From Dehalococcoidales bacterium (GTDB lineage: Bacteria > Chloroflexota > Dehalococcoidia > Lucifugimonadales > Lucifugimonadaceae), in contig JAACCT010000037.1 in the NCBI GenBank assembly GCA_009937255.1, positions 1 to 64,000 on the forward strand: a DNA stretch of 64,000 bases, in the 5' to 3' direction. Numbering within the stretch: the first letter of the stretch is position 1; every line of letters begins with the position of its first letter. Of the stretch, positions 1 through 11,361 are shown one piece after another. Under the pieces are notes generated by a model, which worked only from the letters and a program-made list of their open reading frames with translations, was not told the origin of the DNA and ran no database searches. Both the position numbers and the translations under genes were made by a program.

Positions 1-886
1 TAAAATTTATACTTAATTTCTTTTTGTTATAAAATGGTGTATCTAAATGTAAACAAAAATAATATTTATAATTTTTTGAAATTATTTTTCCATTGTTTCT
101 CCAATTATTTTTATGATAAGAAATTTTTAGTTTATTTCTACAAATATTGCAAAATAAGATACCTAACCAAATATTTTTATTATAGGTTTTAGATAGAGGT
201 TTAGAATTAAGAATCTTTGCAACATTATCATAGATTTCAGTAGAAATAAGTCTTTGGTGAGAATTTGGAATTACTACATTGTATCTTCTATAAACTCCTA
301 TATAAAAATCATTTCTTATTAAATGATTAACACTTTGACTCGTAAAATTTTTCTTACTTAAGGTATTTATTCTTTTAACAGTTTCTATTAATGAATTAGT
401 TTCTAAAAATATAGAAAAAAGAGATTTCACTATATTAGATTCATCCAAGTTTATTTCAAAAAAACCAGAAGAGGTTTTTTTATAACCAAAAGGAACTTTA
501 CCTAAAACTTGACCCCTCGACGCTTTATTATTTATAGATTCCTTAATTTTAGAAATTCTTTCTGGATTTTTTCCAAAATAAGGTAAATATCTAATAGCAT
601 TTTGAAATGGATCTGGATAATCATATGAAGAACAATATATCAATACTTGAGATTTTTCAAAAAAAATCATTTTTTTACAAAATCCCAATAAATCTTTATC
701 TAAGAGTTTAGGTTCTAATATAATAATTTTTGAAATAAATTCTTTTTTTATAATTTCTTTAATATATGAAAAATTATTATTATCTGTAAAAATATCTATT
801 TCAAAATTTTCAAAACTACAAAAATCTAAAATTTTATTCTTTTCTTCAATATTAGAAATATCAGAAATCAAAGCTAAAGATTTCAA
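1..886 (-). CDS. Serine recombinase-like protein (recombinase domain, degenerate catalytic domain), partial: runs off the window start
   Basis: Manual translation from TTG at 886 gives >290 codons with no stop: LKSLALISDISNIEEKNKILDFC...SRGQVLGKVPFGYKKTSSGFFEINLDESNIVKSLFSIFLE...SVNHLIRNDFYIGVYRRYNVVIPNSHQRLISTEIYDNV..., matching the G-x-x-P-[FY]-GY / IF / iL.N..Y.G / iis...f pattern of PF07508. Absent from the supplied ORF track. Confidence 0.7.
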   Translation of the reverse strand, partial: MKSLALISDISNIEEKNKILDFCSFENFEIDIFTDNNNFSYIKEIIKKEFISKIIILEPKLLDKDLLGFCKKMIFFEKSQVLIYCSSYDYPDPFQNAIRYLPYFGKNPERISKIKESINNKASRGQVLGKVPFGYKKTSSGFFEINLDESNIVKSLFSIFLETNSLIETVKRINTLSKKNFTSQSVNHLIRNDFYIGVYRRYNVVIPNSHQRLISTEIYDNVAKILNSKPLSKTYNKNIWLGILFCNICRNKLKISYHKNNWRNNGKIISKNYKYYFCLHLDTPFYNKKKLSINF

Positions 887-1049
887 AATTTTACTCCGCT
901 ATTAGTGATTTCCCACAATTACAAACTATAGGAGTAGTTGTTGATTTAATTTTTTCAATAAATGCATTCGGAAGTTCCATTTTGCAACAAGAACTAATAT
1001 TATTTTCTAATTTTGCAATTCCTATATTTCCACTTTTAGATAAAAAATT

Positions 1050-1592
1050 TTAATATAAATTTAAAACATTTTTGTTTAAGTCTTTAGACAAAGAATTCTT
1101 AATCTCAATTAAGCTATTTTTTTTTGCATCAAATGATTTAATTTGTTCTTTTAATTTTATTTCTAAATTATTCCAATTATCTTCAGATGTCATTATTTTA
1201 ATTTCCAAACTTTCTTTAAGTTCAGTTAATTTATTAATATTTTCTATAACTTTTAAACTTTTAGGATTTAAATCTTCCAATATATTAGTTTTAGATTGTA
1301 GCTCAAGTTCAATAGCTTCTACTTCTTTATTATTTCTTATTTTTCCTGAATATAATGTAGTATTTAATCCGTTAATAATTTCACTACATTCATCAATTGA
1401 CTGATTAATTTGAATTTGTAATTTATTTTGTTGATTTAATTTATCATCAATTATATTAACTTTTTGTTTCATATCAGGAATCCCTTTTTGAGATAATAAT
1501 TCTTTTTTGATAATCAATATCTTATTATCGATTAAAATTATTTCAGAATCGTGTTTTTGTATTTCAAAATAATACTGGTTTTCTTCTGACAT
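1050..1592 (-). CDS. Coiled-coil part of a C4 zinc-ribbon (CT398/DUF164-like) protein, cut by an in-frame TAA
   Basis: Coiled-coil ORF ending ...NVLNLY*; the same frame continues after the TAA to 891 with NFLSKSGNIGIAKLENNISSCCKMELPNAFIEKIKSTTTPIVCNCGKSLIAE*, resembling the C-terminal zinc ribbon. Confidence 0.6.
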   Translation of the reverse strand: MSEENQYYFEIQKHDSEIILIDNKILIIKKELLSQKGIPDMKQKVNIIDDKLNQQNKLQIQINQSIDECSEIINGLNTTLYSGKIRNNKEVEAIELELQSKTNILEDLNPKSLKVIENINKLTELKESLEIKIMTSEDNWNNLEIKLKEQIKSFDAKKNSLIEIKNSLSKDLNKNVLNLY

Positions 1593-1708
1593 AGATTCCT
1601 CTTAGTTGTTTTTCTTTAATATATAATACGCTATATAAGATATAAATAAGATTCTAATTATAATAATAAAATTTTACTTTTTAAAAATTAGAAAAATATA
1701 AATGGAGA

Positions 1709-3148
1709 TTGAAAATTTCAAATTTAAATTTACAAAAAACTAAAATTGTATGTACGATTGGTCCTTCATCTGAATCAATTGAAATCATTAAGGATTTATT
1801 AAACGCTGGTATGAACGTAGCAAGAATAAACCTATCTCACGGTGAAAATAAAGACCATAAAAAAATAATTTCTAATTTAAGAGAAGCTTCTAATTCTTTA
1901 AATAAATCTTTACCTATACTTGCTGATTTGCCTGGTCCTAAATATAGAGTAGGCATAATTCCAAATAATTTTTTGAATACTAATAAAAACGATTTATTAA
2001 GCTTCGAATGTGATGAAAGTACAGACACAACCGATATAAAGATTTGGCCATCTAGACTACACAATGATGTTCAAATAGGAGCAATATTATTAGTTGATGA
2101 TGGTGCTGTAGAACTAGAAGTTACAGAAATTCAAAAAACTAAAATCATAACAAAAGTAAATTTGCCAGGAAAAATAAGTAGCAATAAAGCTGTGGTAGCA
2201 AGAGGATTTCCTTCTATGCTAGATTATTTTACAGAAGAAACACAAAATGCTTTAGACTTTGTAATAGCAAATGATATAGACTATATTGGACTTTCTTATG
2301 TTAGAAATTCTGAAGATATAAAGAGAGTAAAATCTAAAATTGGAAGTAAAAATCTAAAAATTATTTCTAAAATTGAGCTACAAACTGCTTTAGATAATTT
2401 AGAAGATATAATTGACTGCTCAGATTCTATTATGGTTGCAAGAGGAGATTTGGGCGTACATCTTCCTATTTCTCAGGTTCCTGCAGCTCAAAAATTTATA
2501 ATTAATTCATCTAATAAAAAAGGTAAAGAAGTTATAACTGCGACTCAAATGCTTGAATCATTGACAGATAACCCTCAACCTACAAGTGCAGAATCAACAG
2601 ATGTACATAATGCGGTACTAGATGGATCTGATGCAATAATGCTTTCAGGTGAAACTTCAATAGGAAATTATCCAGTTAGAGCCGTTGAATTTATGAGAGA
2701 AATATCAAAAATCGCTGAAAATGATATCAATCATAATAACTTAAGAAATAAAAGATTAAAACATGTTGATTCATCTAGTTCGAATATTATAGATGAATTA
2801 ATTGCTCATGGAGCAGCTAACATTGCCGAACAACTTGATGCAAAATTAATAATTGCATTTACAGAATCTGGGTCTACTGCTGCTAGACTTGCAGCATATA
2901 GACCTTCACAAATAGTAATCGCATTATCTCCAGATAAAAAAGCTAGTATTAATTTAGGTTTAAGGTGGGGTGTAAATGCTATTAAGACTGATGGTTTTGA
3001 TCAAATTGAAAAAATGTTTACTTTTGCAGAAAATTTAGTAAAGAAAGAAAACCTTGCTTCTGAAGGCGATACAATAGTAGTGGTAGCAGGTTTACCAATA
3101 GGTTATAAAGGAAATACTAATCTTATACGAGTAATAAATATAAATTAG
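1709..3148 (+). CDS. pyk: Pyruvate kinase
   Basis: KTKIVCTIGPSS, MNVARINLSHG, MVARGDLGVHLP, ATQMLESLTDNPQPTSAE; TTG start. Confidence 0.97.
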   Translation: MKISNLNLQKTKIVCTIGPSSESIEIIKDLLNAGMNVARINLSHGENKDHKKIISNLREASNSLNKSLPILADLPGPKYRVGIIPNNFLNTNKNDLLSFECDESTDTTDIKIWPSRLHNDVQIGAILLVDDGAVELEVTEIQKTKIITKVNLPGKISSNKAVVARGFPSMLDYFTEETQNALDFVIANDIDYIGLSYVRNSEDIKRVKSKIGSKNLKIISKIELQTALDNLEDIIDCSDSIMVARGDLGVHLPISQVPAAQKFIINSSNKKGKEVITATQMLESLTDNPQPTSAESTDVHNAVLDGSDAIMLSGETSIGNYPVRAVEFMREISKIAENDINHNNLRNKRLKHVDSSSSNIIDELIAHGAANIAEQLDAKLIIAFTESGSTAARLAAYRPSQIVIALSPDKKASINLGLRWGVNAIKTDGFDQIEKMFTFAENLVKKENLASEGDTIVVVAGLPIGYKGNTNLIRVININ

Positions 3149-4005
3149 ACTTCTATAACAGTATTAGTTAATGTCCCTATATTTTCAATTGATATAGAAA
3201 TTTCATCACCTGGCTGTAGCGTAAAATCTTCTGGAGGTATAGTTCCTGTTCCTGTCATTACGGTTGAACCGTCAGGAATATCATTGCTTCTATGAAGCCA
3301 TTCATTAAGTTCCTCACATTTTCTTTTCATTAGATTTGTATTCCCTGAACCTGAAAATACTTCTTTAGAATTTCTTTTAATTATCATTTCAACTTTTAAG
3401 TTATTATAATCAATTAATTCAATTGGAACCCAACAAGGTCCAATTGATGCAGAATTATTAAAAATTTTCGCCTGAGGTATATATAGAGGATTTTCACCTT
3501 CAATAGATCTGCTTGACATATCATTACCTATTGTAAAACCAACTATTTTTCCATGAAATACAATAAAAGTTAGTTCAGGTTCTGGTACATCCCAAGTTGA
3601 ATCTTTTCGTATACCTACTTGATCATTATTACCCTTAATTCTCGCTAATGTACTCTTAAAAAAAGCCTCTGGTCTATCTGCTACATATACCTTTCCATAT
3701 ACATCTGGGGTATCAGATTCTGCTTGTCTTTCTTTCATAGAATCTTCATAAGTCACACCAAATGCCCAAGTTTCCAATGAATCAATTGGTATTCTTGGAT
3801 TAGAAAGCATTGGTTTAGGAAAAGTTCCATCTGTTGTATCCATGGTTTTTTTTAGATATTCAGAAACTGTTAGATCATTACTTAAAGCAACCTTAATTAA
3901 ATCTATAGATGTTTTTATAGATGGTCGTAATTTAGTAATATCTTTTATCTTTTTATCATCTTCTACAACTACTCTTTTTCCTATTTGATAAATTTTCATA
4001 ATCAC
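3145..4005 (-). CDS. Fumarylacetoacetate hydrolase family protein
   Basis: FAH-fold motifs: GFTIGNDMSSRSIEGENPLYIPQAKIFNNSASIGPCWVP, GSTVMTGTGTIPPEDFTLQPGDEISISIENIGTL. Confidence 0.88.
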   Translation of the reverse strand: MIMKIYQIGKRVVVEDDKKIKDITKLRPSIKTSIDLIKVALSNDLTVSEYLKKTMDTTDGTFPKPMLSNPRIPIDSLETWAFGVTYEDSMKERQAESDTPDVYGKVYVADRPEAFFKSTLARIKGNNDQVGIRKDSTWDVPEPELTFIVFHGKIVGFTIGNDMSSRSIEGENPLYIPQAKIFNNSASIGPCWVPIELIDYNNLKVEMIIKRNSKEVFSGSGNTNLMKRKCEELNEWLHRSNDIPDGSTVMTGTGTIPPEDFTLQPGDEISISIENIGTLTNTVIEV

Positions 4006-4008
4006 TCT

Positions 4009-5901
4009 CTAAACTTCTTTATATTCACCATCAACAGTATCATCTTCATCAGATTTGTCATCATCATTTGTGGGTTCAGTAGGATTATTTTCCGGTTGAG
4101 GTAAATTTTGGCCAAAGGCTTGTAAGGCTAAATTTAATTTTTCTATGGCCTCATTAATTTCTTCAGATTCAGATTCTTCTACAGATAAAATATTTTTAAC
4201 ATTATCGATTTCGCTCTGGAGATCAGAAGTTATATTTTCTGGTACTTTTTCAGAATTTTCTTTAATAAGTTTTTCAGATTGATAAACAACAGCTTCTGCG
4301 GAGTTTTTTGCTTCAATTTTTGATCTGGATTTTTTATCTTCTTCAGCAAATTTTTCTGCATCTTTAATAATTTTATCTATTTCATCATCAGACATTCCAG
4401 ATCTTCCAGTTATAGTTATCTGTTGCTCTTTGTTTGTTGCTCTATCTTTAGCCTTAACTGTAACTATTCCATCAGCATCAATATCAAAAGTAACATCAAT
4501 TTGAGGTACGCCTCTAGGAGCTGGTTGTATACCATCTAATGAAAATCTTCCAATAGATACATTATCAGAAACCATATCTCTTTCACCTTGAACTACATGT
4601 ATTTCAACACTTGGTTGATTATCACCTGCTGTTGTAAATGTTTCAGTTTTAGAAGTTGGAATTGTAGTATTTCTTTCAATTAATGGTGTCTTTACTCCTC
4701 CTAATGTCTCTATACCTAAGGTTAGTGGAGTAACATCCAATAATAATACATCCTTGACATCACCTTGTAGAACACCAGCTTGAATAGCAGCCCCAAGTGC
4801 AACTACTTCATCAGGGTTGATAGATTTATTAGGTTCTTTCTTAAATAATTCTTTAACTTTTTTTCCAACAAGTGGCATTCTTGTCATGCCACCTACTAAT
4901 ACAACTTCATTTATCTCTTCGGCTTTTATTCCAGCATCTTTAATTGCATTCAAAGTTGGTTTTACTGTTTTTTCTACCAAAGGACCAGTAAGTTCTTCAA
5001 GTTTAGCGCGAGATAATGACATTTGAAGATGCTTAGGTCCGTTAGAATCTGCAGAAATAAAAGGGAGATTTATCTCTGTTTGATTCAAAGAAGATAATTC
5101 AATTTTAGATCTTTCAGCCTCAACTCTTATACGTTGTAATGCGGCAGCATCACTTTTTAAATCTATTCCATTTTCGTTTTGAAAATCATTACAAATGTAA
5201 TCAACAATTACATTATCAAAATCATCTCCTCCTAATTGAGTATCACCATTTGTAGATTTTACTTCAAAAACACCTTCTCCCAGTTGCAATATAGTAACAT
5301 CAAATGTTCCTCCACCAAGATCATAGACAGCTATAACTCTATCTCCTTCTTTATCAAGACCATATGCTAGAGAAGCAGCAGTTGGTTCATTAATTATTCT
5401 GAGAACTTCTAAACCAGCAATTTGTCCTGCTACTTTAGTTGCTTCTCTCTGAGAGTCATTGAAATAAGCAGGAACTGTAATTACAGCTTGATCAACTTTC
5501 TCTCCTAGCTTATTTTCTGCATCCTCTTTTAATTTTCTTAAAACCATAGCTGATATCTCAGCTGGAGCATGATCTTTATCACCTAACTTAATACCCAAAT
5601 CTCCATTAGTTCTCTTATTAAGCTTATAGGAGACCTTTGAAGATTCTTTTTTTATATCTGAATCTGCAATTCTGCGTCCCATAAATCTTTTTGCAGAGTA
5701 CACAGTATTTTCAGGATTAGTTATAGACTGTCTTTTTGCAGTCTCCCCAACAAATCTTTCATTAGACTTAACATTGAGTGCTACAACTGAAGGAGTTGTT
5801 CTTTTTCCTTCATTATTTTCAATTACAGAAGGCTCTCCTGATTCCATAACTGCCATAGCAGAATTAGTTGTTCCTAAATCTATACCTATTACTTTTGCCA
5901 T
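4009..5901 (-). CDS. dnaK: Chaperone DnaK (Hsp70)
   Basis: [62 protein letters not shown]; acidic C-terminal tail. Confidence 0.99.
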   Translation of the reverse strand: MAKVIGIDLGTTNSAMAVMESGEPSVIENNEGKRTTPSVVALNVKSNERFVGETAKRQSITNPENTVYSAKRFMGRRIADSDIKKESSKVSYKLNKRTNGDLGIKLGDKDHAPAEISAMVLRKLKEDAENKLGEKVDQAVITVPAYFNDSQREATKVAGQIAGLEVLRIINEPTAASLAYGLDKEGDRVIAVYDLGGGTFDVTILQLGEGVFEVKSTNGDTQLGGDDFDNVIVDYICNDFQNENGIDLKSDAAALQRIRVEAERSKIELSSLNQTEINLPFISADSNGPKHLQMSLSRAKLEELTGPLVEKTVKPTLNAIKDAGIKAEEINEVVLVGGMTRMPLVGKKVKELFKKEPNKSINPDEVVALGAAIQAGVLQGDVKDVLLLDVTPLTLGIETLGGVKTPLIERNTTIPTSKTETFTTAGDNQPSVEIHVVQGERDMVSDNVSIGRFSLDGIQPAPRGVPQIDVTFDIDADGIVTVKAKDRATNKEQQITITGRSGMSDDEIDKIIKDAEKFAEEDKKSRSKIEAKNSAEAVVYQSEKLIKENSEKVPENITSDLQSEIDNVKNILSVEESESEEINEAIEKLNLALQAFGQNLPQPENNPTEPTNDDDKSDEDDTVDGEYKEV

Positions 5902-5926
5902 TATAAATTTCCTTTTCTATTAAAAA

Positions 5927-6424
5927 TTATTTTTCTTTTTTTTCAGCTATTGATACTAATATTGGTCGTAACAAATAGTCATTTTGTTTATATCCTGATG
6001 AGATTTGATTAACTATATCTCCATCTTCAAAATCAGTTGTTTGAATTTTGGTAATGGCTTCGTGAATATTAGGGTCAAATTTATCACCTTCTGTATAGTT
6101 AATTTCTATAAAATTAAAAGTTGAGAGAGTCGCAATAAAATTTTTATTGATAGAATCAATCCCTTGAATCCAAGATTTATACGTTTTAGTATTCACTTTA
6201 GCAGTCAGTGCCATATTCATTTGATCGATAATATTAATTATTTGATATAAAATTTTACGTTGAGATTTAACTTCAGAATCTTTCATATCTATACTAATTT
6301 TTTTTCTCAAATTAACTAGATCTGCTTGAGCTCTCTGAGCTATATCTAAATATTTATCTCTTTCATCCGATAGTTTTTCAATTTCATTTTCTAAATCTTT
6401 TATTTTTTTATTTGACTTTGCCAT
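5927..6424 (-). CDS. grpE: Nucleotide exchange factor GrpE
   Basis: RAQADLVNLRKKI coiled coil and DKFDPNIHEAI-like domain; directly upstream of dnaK. Confidence 0.93.
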   Translation of the reverse strand: MAKSNKKIKDLENEIEKLSDERDKYLDIAQRAQADLVNLRKKISIDMKDSEVKSQRKILYQIINIIDQMNMALTAKVNTKTYKSWIQGIDSINKNFIATLSTFNFIEINYTEGDKFDPNIHEAITKIQTTDFEDGDIVNQISSGYKQNDYLLRPILVSIAEKKEK

Positions 6425-6441
6425 AAATACCTTTTTATTTT

Positions 6442-6888
6442 CTAAATCTTAATACCTAAATCTAAAAAAAGCTTTCTCAATTCTAAAGAAGCAACTTTTG
6501 CAGAATTTTTATAAAATTGACTACTAACCCCTTGTTCTAACAAGCCAACTATTTCTTGAATTCGCATAGATAAAGCTAACACTAATTTTGCACCTTCTAA
6601 ATTTAATCCATATTTTTCTGTAAGCAGTTTAACAATTTGTAACTTAATTAAGTCATTTTTAGAATATAACCTTCTTTTACCAATAGTTCTTGAGGGCTTA
6701 ACTAAACCATTTCTATCATATTTCCTCAAGGTATTAGGATGCATTGAAATCAAATCAGAAGCTACACTAATAGTATAAACACCTATAACTGGGTCATAAG
6801 CAAACTCTTGGCTTTCAATTTTTTGTTCATTTCTGCCAGTTGTAATTGAAACTGACTTAGAAATCATCCAACCTCGATTATTAATCAT
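6442..6888 (-). CDS. hspR: MerR-family heat-shock repressor HspR-like; start revised from the track's 6924 to internal ATG 6888
   Basis: GVYTISVASDLISMHPNTLRKYDRNGLVKPSRTIGKRRLYSKNDL matches HspR; the upstream start overlaps a consensus promoter. Confidence 0.85.
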   Translation of the reverse strand: MINNRGWMISKSVSITTGRNEQKIESQEFAYDPVIGVYTISVASDLISMHPNTLRKYDRNGLVKPSRTIGKRRLYSKNDLIKLQIVKLLTEKYGLNLEGAKLVLALSMRIQEIVGLLEQGVSSQFYKNSAKVASLELRKLFLDLGIKI

Positions 6889-6907
6889 AAGTATTCCCTT
6901 GGTATAA

Positions 6908-6936
6908 AGTATAATTATTAACACGACTCATGTCAA
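6908..6936 (-). promoter_or_regulatory. Sigma70-type promoter of hspR-grpE-dnaK
   Basis: On the - strand: TTGACA (6936-6931), 17 nt, TATACT (6913-6908). Confidence 0.75.
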
Positions 6937-7087
6937 TTTAAAAAAGAATGAATCCGACTAATTAATATTATAAATTTAATTAGTTAACACTTTGTTAACG
7001 AATAAATTATAAAAAAGCTTGATTATTACGATAAGTGCAGTTATTATATTGGATTGAAAATAGTAAAAAATTATAAGGAAGTATTAA

Positions 7088-7246
7088 GTGATTTATTCTA
7101 AAATGTGCCAATGTGGTGGCGATATAGAGATAAATAGTCATTCAGAGGGCAAATATCACCTTGCTTGCATTCAATGTAGTAGGGAAATATCCAAAGATGA
7201 AGCTTTAGGCATGCTAAAAAAGATACAAAGTAGCAAAGTAGCCTAA
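7088..7246 (+). CDS. Small (52 aa) zinc-ribbon protein
   Basis: GTG start: VIYSKMCQCGGDIEINSHSEGKYHLACIQCSREISKDEALGMLKKIQSSKVA*. Two Cys pairs (CxC, CxxC). Not in the ORF track. Confidence 0.6.
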   Translation: MIYSKMCQCGGDIEINSHSEGKYHLACIQCSREISKDEALGMLKKIQSSKVA

Positions 7247-7247
7247 G

Positions 7248-7295
7248 TAATTATAGAGAAACTAATAAATTATTGAGAAAGTTTCTCTATAATTA
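7248..7295. terminator. Perfect 15-bp inverted repeat between convergent genes; likely bidirectional terminator
   Basis: taattatagagaaac (7248-7262) / gtttctctataatta (7281-7295), 18-nt loop. Confidence 0.65.
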
Positions 7296-7530
7296 TCGTT
7301 AACTTATCATTTGAAACTTCTAAAAAGCCTGCATCTATTTCGAATTCCGAACCTTCACCATTTTCCAAATTTACTATAATTTTACCTTTTGATAAAGATG
7401 ATAGTAGTGATGCATGTTTTGGCAAAATAGTCATTTGACCTAATGATCCCGGAGCAATAACACTTTTAGCTTCCCCTGAAAGTATTTCACCAGAAGGAGA
7501 TACTATATTTACATTTAAATTATTTGGCAT
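7270..7530 (-). CDS. atpC: ATP synthase F1 epsilon subunit
   Basis: NVNIVSPSGEILSGEAKSVIAPGSLGQMTILPKHASLLSSL; last gene of atp operon. Confidence 0.95.
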   Translation of the reverse strand: MPNNLNVNIVSPSGEILSGEAKSVIAPGSLGQMTILPKHASLLSSLSKGKIIVNLENGEGSEFEIDAGFLEVSNDKLTIIIEKLSQ

Positions 7531-7535
7531 TTAAT

Positions 7536-8957
<1,422 letters not shown>

Positions 8958-8965
8958 TTACTCCT

Positions 8966-9829
8966 TTATTTACCTTCTAATGCAGATATACCGCCAATTA
9001 AGTCTAGTAGTTCTGCAGTTATTGTTTCTTGCCTTGCTTTATTTAAATCTAATGTAAGTTCTCCGATTAGTTCGTTTGCATTATCTGTTGCATTTTGCAT
9101 AGCTACCATTCTCGCAGAATGTTCGCTTGCAAAAGATTCTAAAATTGACTGATAAATTTGAGACCTAACATATTTAGGCGTTATATCTTTTAAAACATCA
9201 TATGCTGAAGGCTCATAAATATAATCTTTAGATCCAATTAAATTTGTAGATTCAGGATTAGAAATAGGGAGTATTACTTGAGACTTAGGTACTTGGGATG
9301 TCGTGTTGAAGAATTCACTGTAAAGTAAATCTACTTGATCCCACTTTTTCTCAAGAAATCCTTTAATTGCAATTTCTGAAATTTTAATAGTATCTGATAA
9401 TTCAGGTCTATCAGGTATTATTAATTGTTCAACTATATCATGTCCTCTAGAGTTTAAAAATCTAAATCCTTTTTTACCAACTGACAAAATAGTATAATTT
9501 TCTTCAGAAGAACTTATAACTTCTAGAGCTTTTTTATTTATATTTCCCACCAAAGCTCCAGCAAGTCCTCTTTCAGGAGTAATTAAAATCATCAGTTTAT
9601 TTTTGATTACTCTATTTTCTAGTAAGGGTATATTTTCTTTTTCTTCATCGACTGATGAAGAAAGATTCATTAATAATTTATATAAAGTTTCTGAATATTT
9701 TTTACCCTGCATTACTTGATCTTGTGCTCTTCTCATCTTAGAGGCAGCAATTAACTGCATAGCACCTGTTACTTTTGAAGTATTAGATACAGATCGTATT
9801 CTAGCTCTTAATTCTTTAGTACTTGGCAT
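8966..9829 (-). CDS. atpG: ATP synthase F1 gamma subunit
   Basis: ELRARIRSVSNTSKVTGAMQLIAASKMRRAQ; ...ARMVAMQNATDNANELIGELTLDLNKARQETITAELLDLIGG. Confidence 0.98.
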   Translation of the reverse strand: MPSTKELRARIRSVSNTSKVTGAMQLIAASKMRRAQDQVMQGKKYSETLYKLLMNLSSSVDEEKENIPLLENRVIKNKLMILITPERGLAGALVGNINKKALEVISSSEENYTILSVGKKGFRFLNSRGHDIVEQLIIPDRPELSDTIKISEIAIKGFLEKKWDQVDLLYSEFFNTTSQVPKSQVILPISNPESTNLIGSKDYIYEPSAYDVLKDITPKYVRSQIYQSILESFASEHSARMVAMQNATDNANELIGELTLDLNKARQETITAELLDLIGGISALEGK

Positions 9830-9834
9830 ATTAA

Positions 9835-11346
9835 TTAATTCCCAAAAGTTCCCTTAAATGTTTTTATTGCTTCATCAAGTTTTTTCTTAGAATCATCAGA
9901 TAGTATTCCTTCTTCAGATATAGCTTTCATAGTTTCTGGTGAATTAGCTGATATAAAATCATACCAACTAGTTTCAAAATTTCTAATTTCTTCTATTGGG
10001 ATGTCATCTAAAGCTCCTTGATTAGCAGCATAAAATATAGAAACTTGATTTTGAAAAGAGAGTGGCTCATTTTCATTTTGTTTTAATAATTCTGTAAGCC
10101 TTTCACCTCTAGCTAACTGCTGTTTAGTAATAGCATCAAGATCATCTGTTCCAAATTGAGCAAACGTCTTAAGAGAATCATATTGAGCCATTTCACCTTT
10201 TAGTGAACCAGATACTTCTTTCATAGCTTTTCTTTGAGCTGATGAACCAACACGTGTAACTGACAAACCTGCATTAACAGCTGGCCTTATTCCAGAGTTA
10301 AACAAATCTGGTTCAAGATATAATTGGCCATCTGTAATAGAAATAACATTTGTAGGTATGTAACCAGAAACATCTCCAGCTTGAGTTTCTATTATTGGGA
10401 GTGCAGTAATTGACCCTCCTCCATATTTTTCATCTAATTTTGCAGCTCTTTCTAACAATCGAGAATGTAGATAAAAAACATCACCTGGATATGCTTCTCT
10501 ACCTGGAGGCCTTCTTAATAAAAGTGACATTTGCCTGTAAGCCCAAGCATGTTTACTTAAGTCATCGTACACAATAAGAACATCTTTTCCTTGTGCCATA
10601 AAAAATTCAGCCATGGTAACTCCTGCGTAAGGAGCTAAATATTGAAGAGCAGCAGAATCAGATGCATTTGCTGTAACTATAATTGTATTTTCTAACGCCC
10701 CTTGCTCTTCTAATCTAGTCACAACTGAAGCTACTTTAGATGCTTTTTGTCCTATTGCTACATAAATCCCTATAATATCAGAGTCTTTTTGATTAATTAA
10801 TGCATCAATACATAGAGAGGTTTTACCCGTTGTTCTGTCACCAATAACTAATTCTCTTTGGCCTCTTCCAACAGGAACCATAGCATCAACAATTTTTAAT
10901 CCAAATTGTACAGGCTGATCAATTGATTTTCTTTCAACAACACCTGCAGCAATTTTTTCTACAGGAAAAGATTCTGAAGTATCAATATCGCCTCTACCAT
11001 CAATAGGTCTACCAAGTGGATCAACCACTCTACCTAAAAGATTTTCTCCAACAGGAACTTCAACAATTCTTCCTGTAGATTTAACTTCATCACCTTCTTT
11101 AATTCCAATATAGTCACCTAAAATAACAGCTCCAACACTATCTTCTTCAAGATTTAATGCCAGGCCAATAATATCATTTGGAAATTGTAAAAGTTCATTT
11201 ACTTTAACTCCTGACAGGCCATGTATTCTAACAACTCCATCTCCAGCTTCGACTACGGTTCCTATATCAACCATAGTAAAGTCTCCACCAAAATCTTCAA
11301 TTTGGCGCTTAATTATTGATGCTATATCTTGACTATTTGGTGACAT
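9835..11346 (-). CDS. atpA: ATP synthase F1 alpha subunit
   Basis: [42 protein letters not shown]. Confidence 0.99.
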   Translation of the reverse strand: MSPNSQDIASIIKRQIEDFGGDFTMVDIGTVVEAGDGVVRIHGLSGVKVNELLQFPNDIIGLALNLEEDSVGAVILGDYIGIKEGDEVKSTGRIVEVPVGENLLGRVVDPLGRPIDGRGDIDTSESFPVEKIAAGVVERKSIDQPVQFGLKIVDAMVPVGRGQRELVIGDRTTGKTSLCIDALINQKDSDIIGIYVAIGQKASKVASVVTRLEEQGALENTIIVTANASDSAALQYLAPYAGVTMAEFFMAQGKDVLIVYDDLSKHAWAYRQMSLLLRRPPGREAYPGDVFYLHSRLLERAAKLDEKYGGGSITALPIIETQAGDVSGYIPTNVISITDGQLYLEPDLFNSGIRPAVNAGLSVTRVGSSAQRKAMKEVSGSLKGEMAQYDSLKTFAQFGTDDLDAITKQQLARGERLTELLKQNENEPLSFQNQVSIFYAANQGALDDIPIEEIRNFETSWYDFISANSPETMKAISEEGILSDDSKKKLDEAIKTFKGTFGN

Positions 11347-11361
11347 GATTTTTCTCCATAT

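Noticed and set aside
1072-1404. + strand 110-aa ORF (and other short ORFs opposite strong genes, e.g. 1837-2064, 4817-5026, 8862-9152, 14496-14693, 17592-17801, 19194-19400, 25513-25860, 34199-34438)
   Set aside because: All lie antisense inside well-supported genes and show Ser/Leu/Ile-rich shadow composition; no motif support.
4009-6936. CIRCE element or HAIR operator upstream of the dnaK operon
   Set aside because: Neither TTAGCACTC-N9-GAGTGCTAA nor CTTGAGT-N7-ACTCAAG is present; only weaker A/T-rich palindromes were seen.
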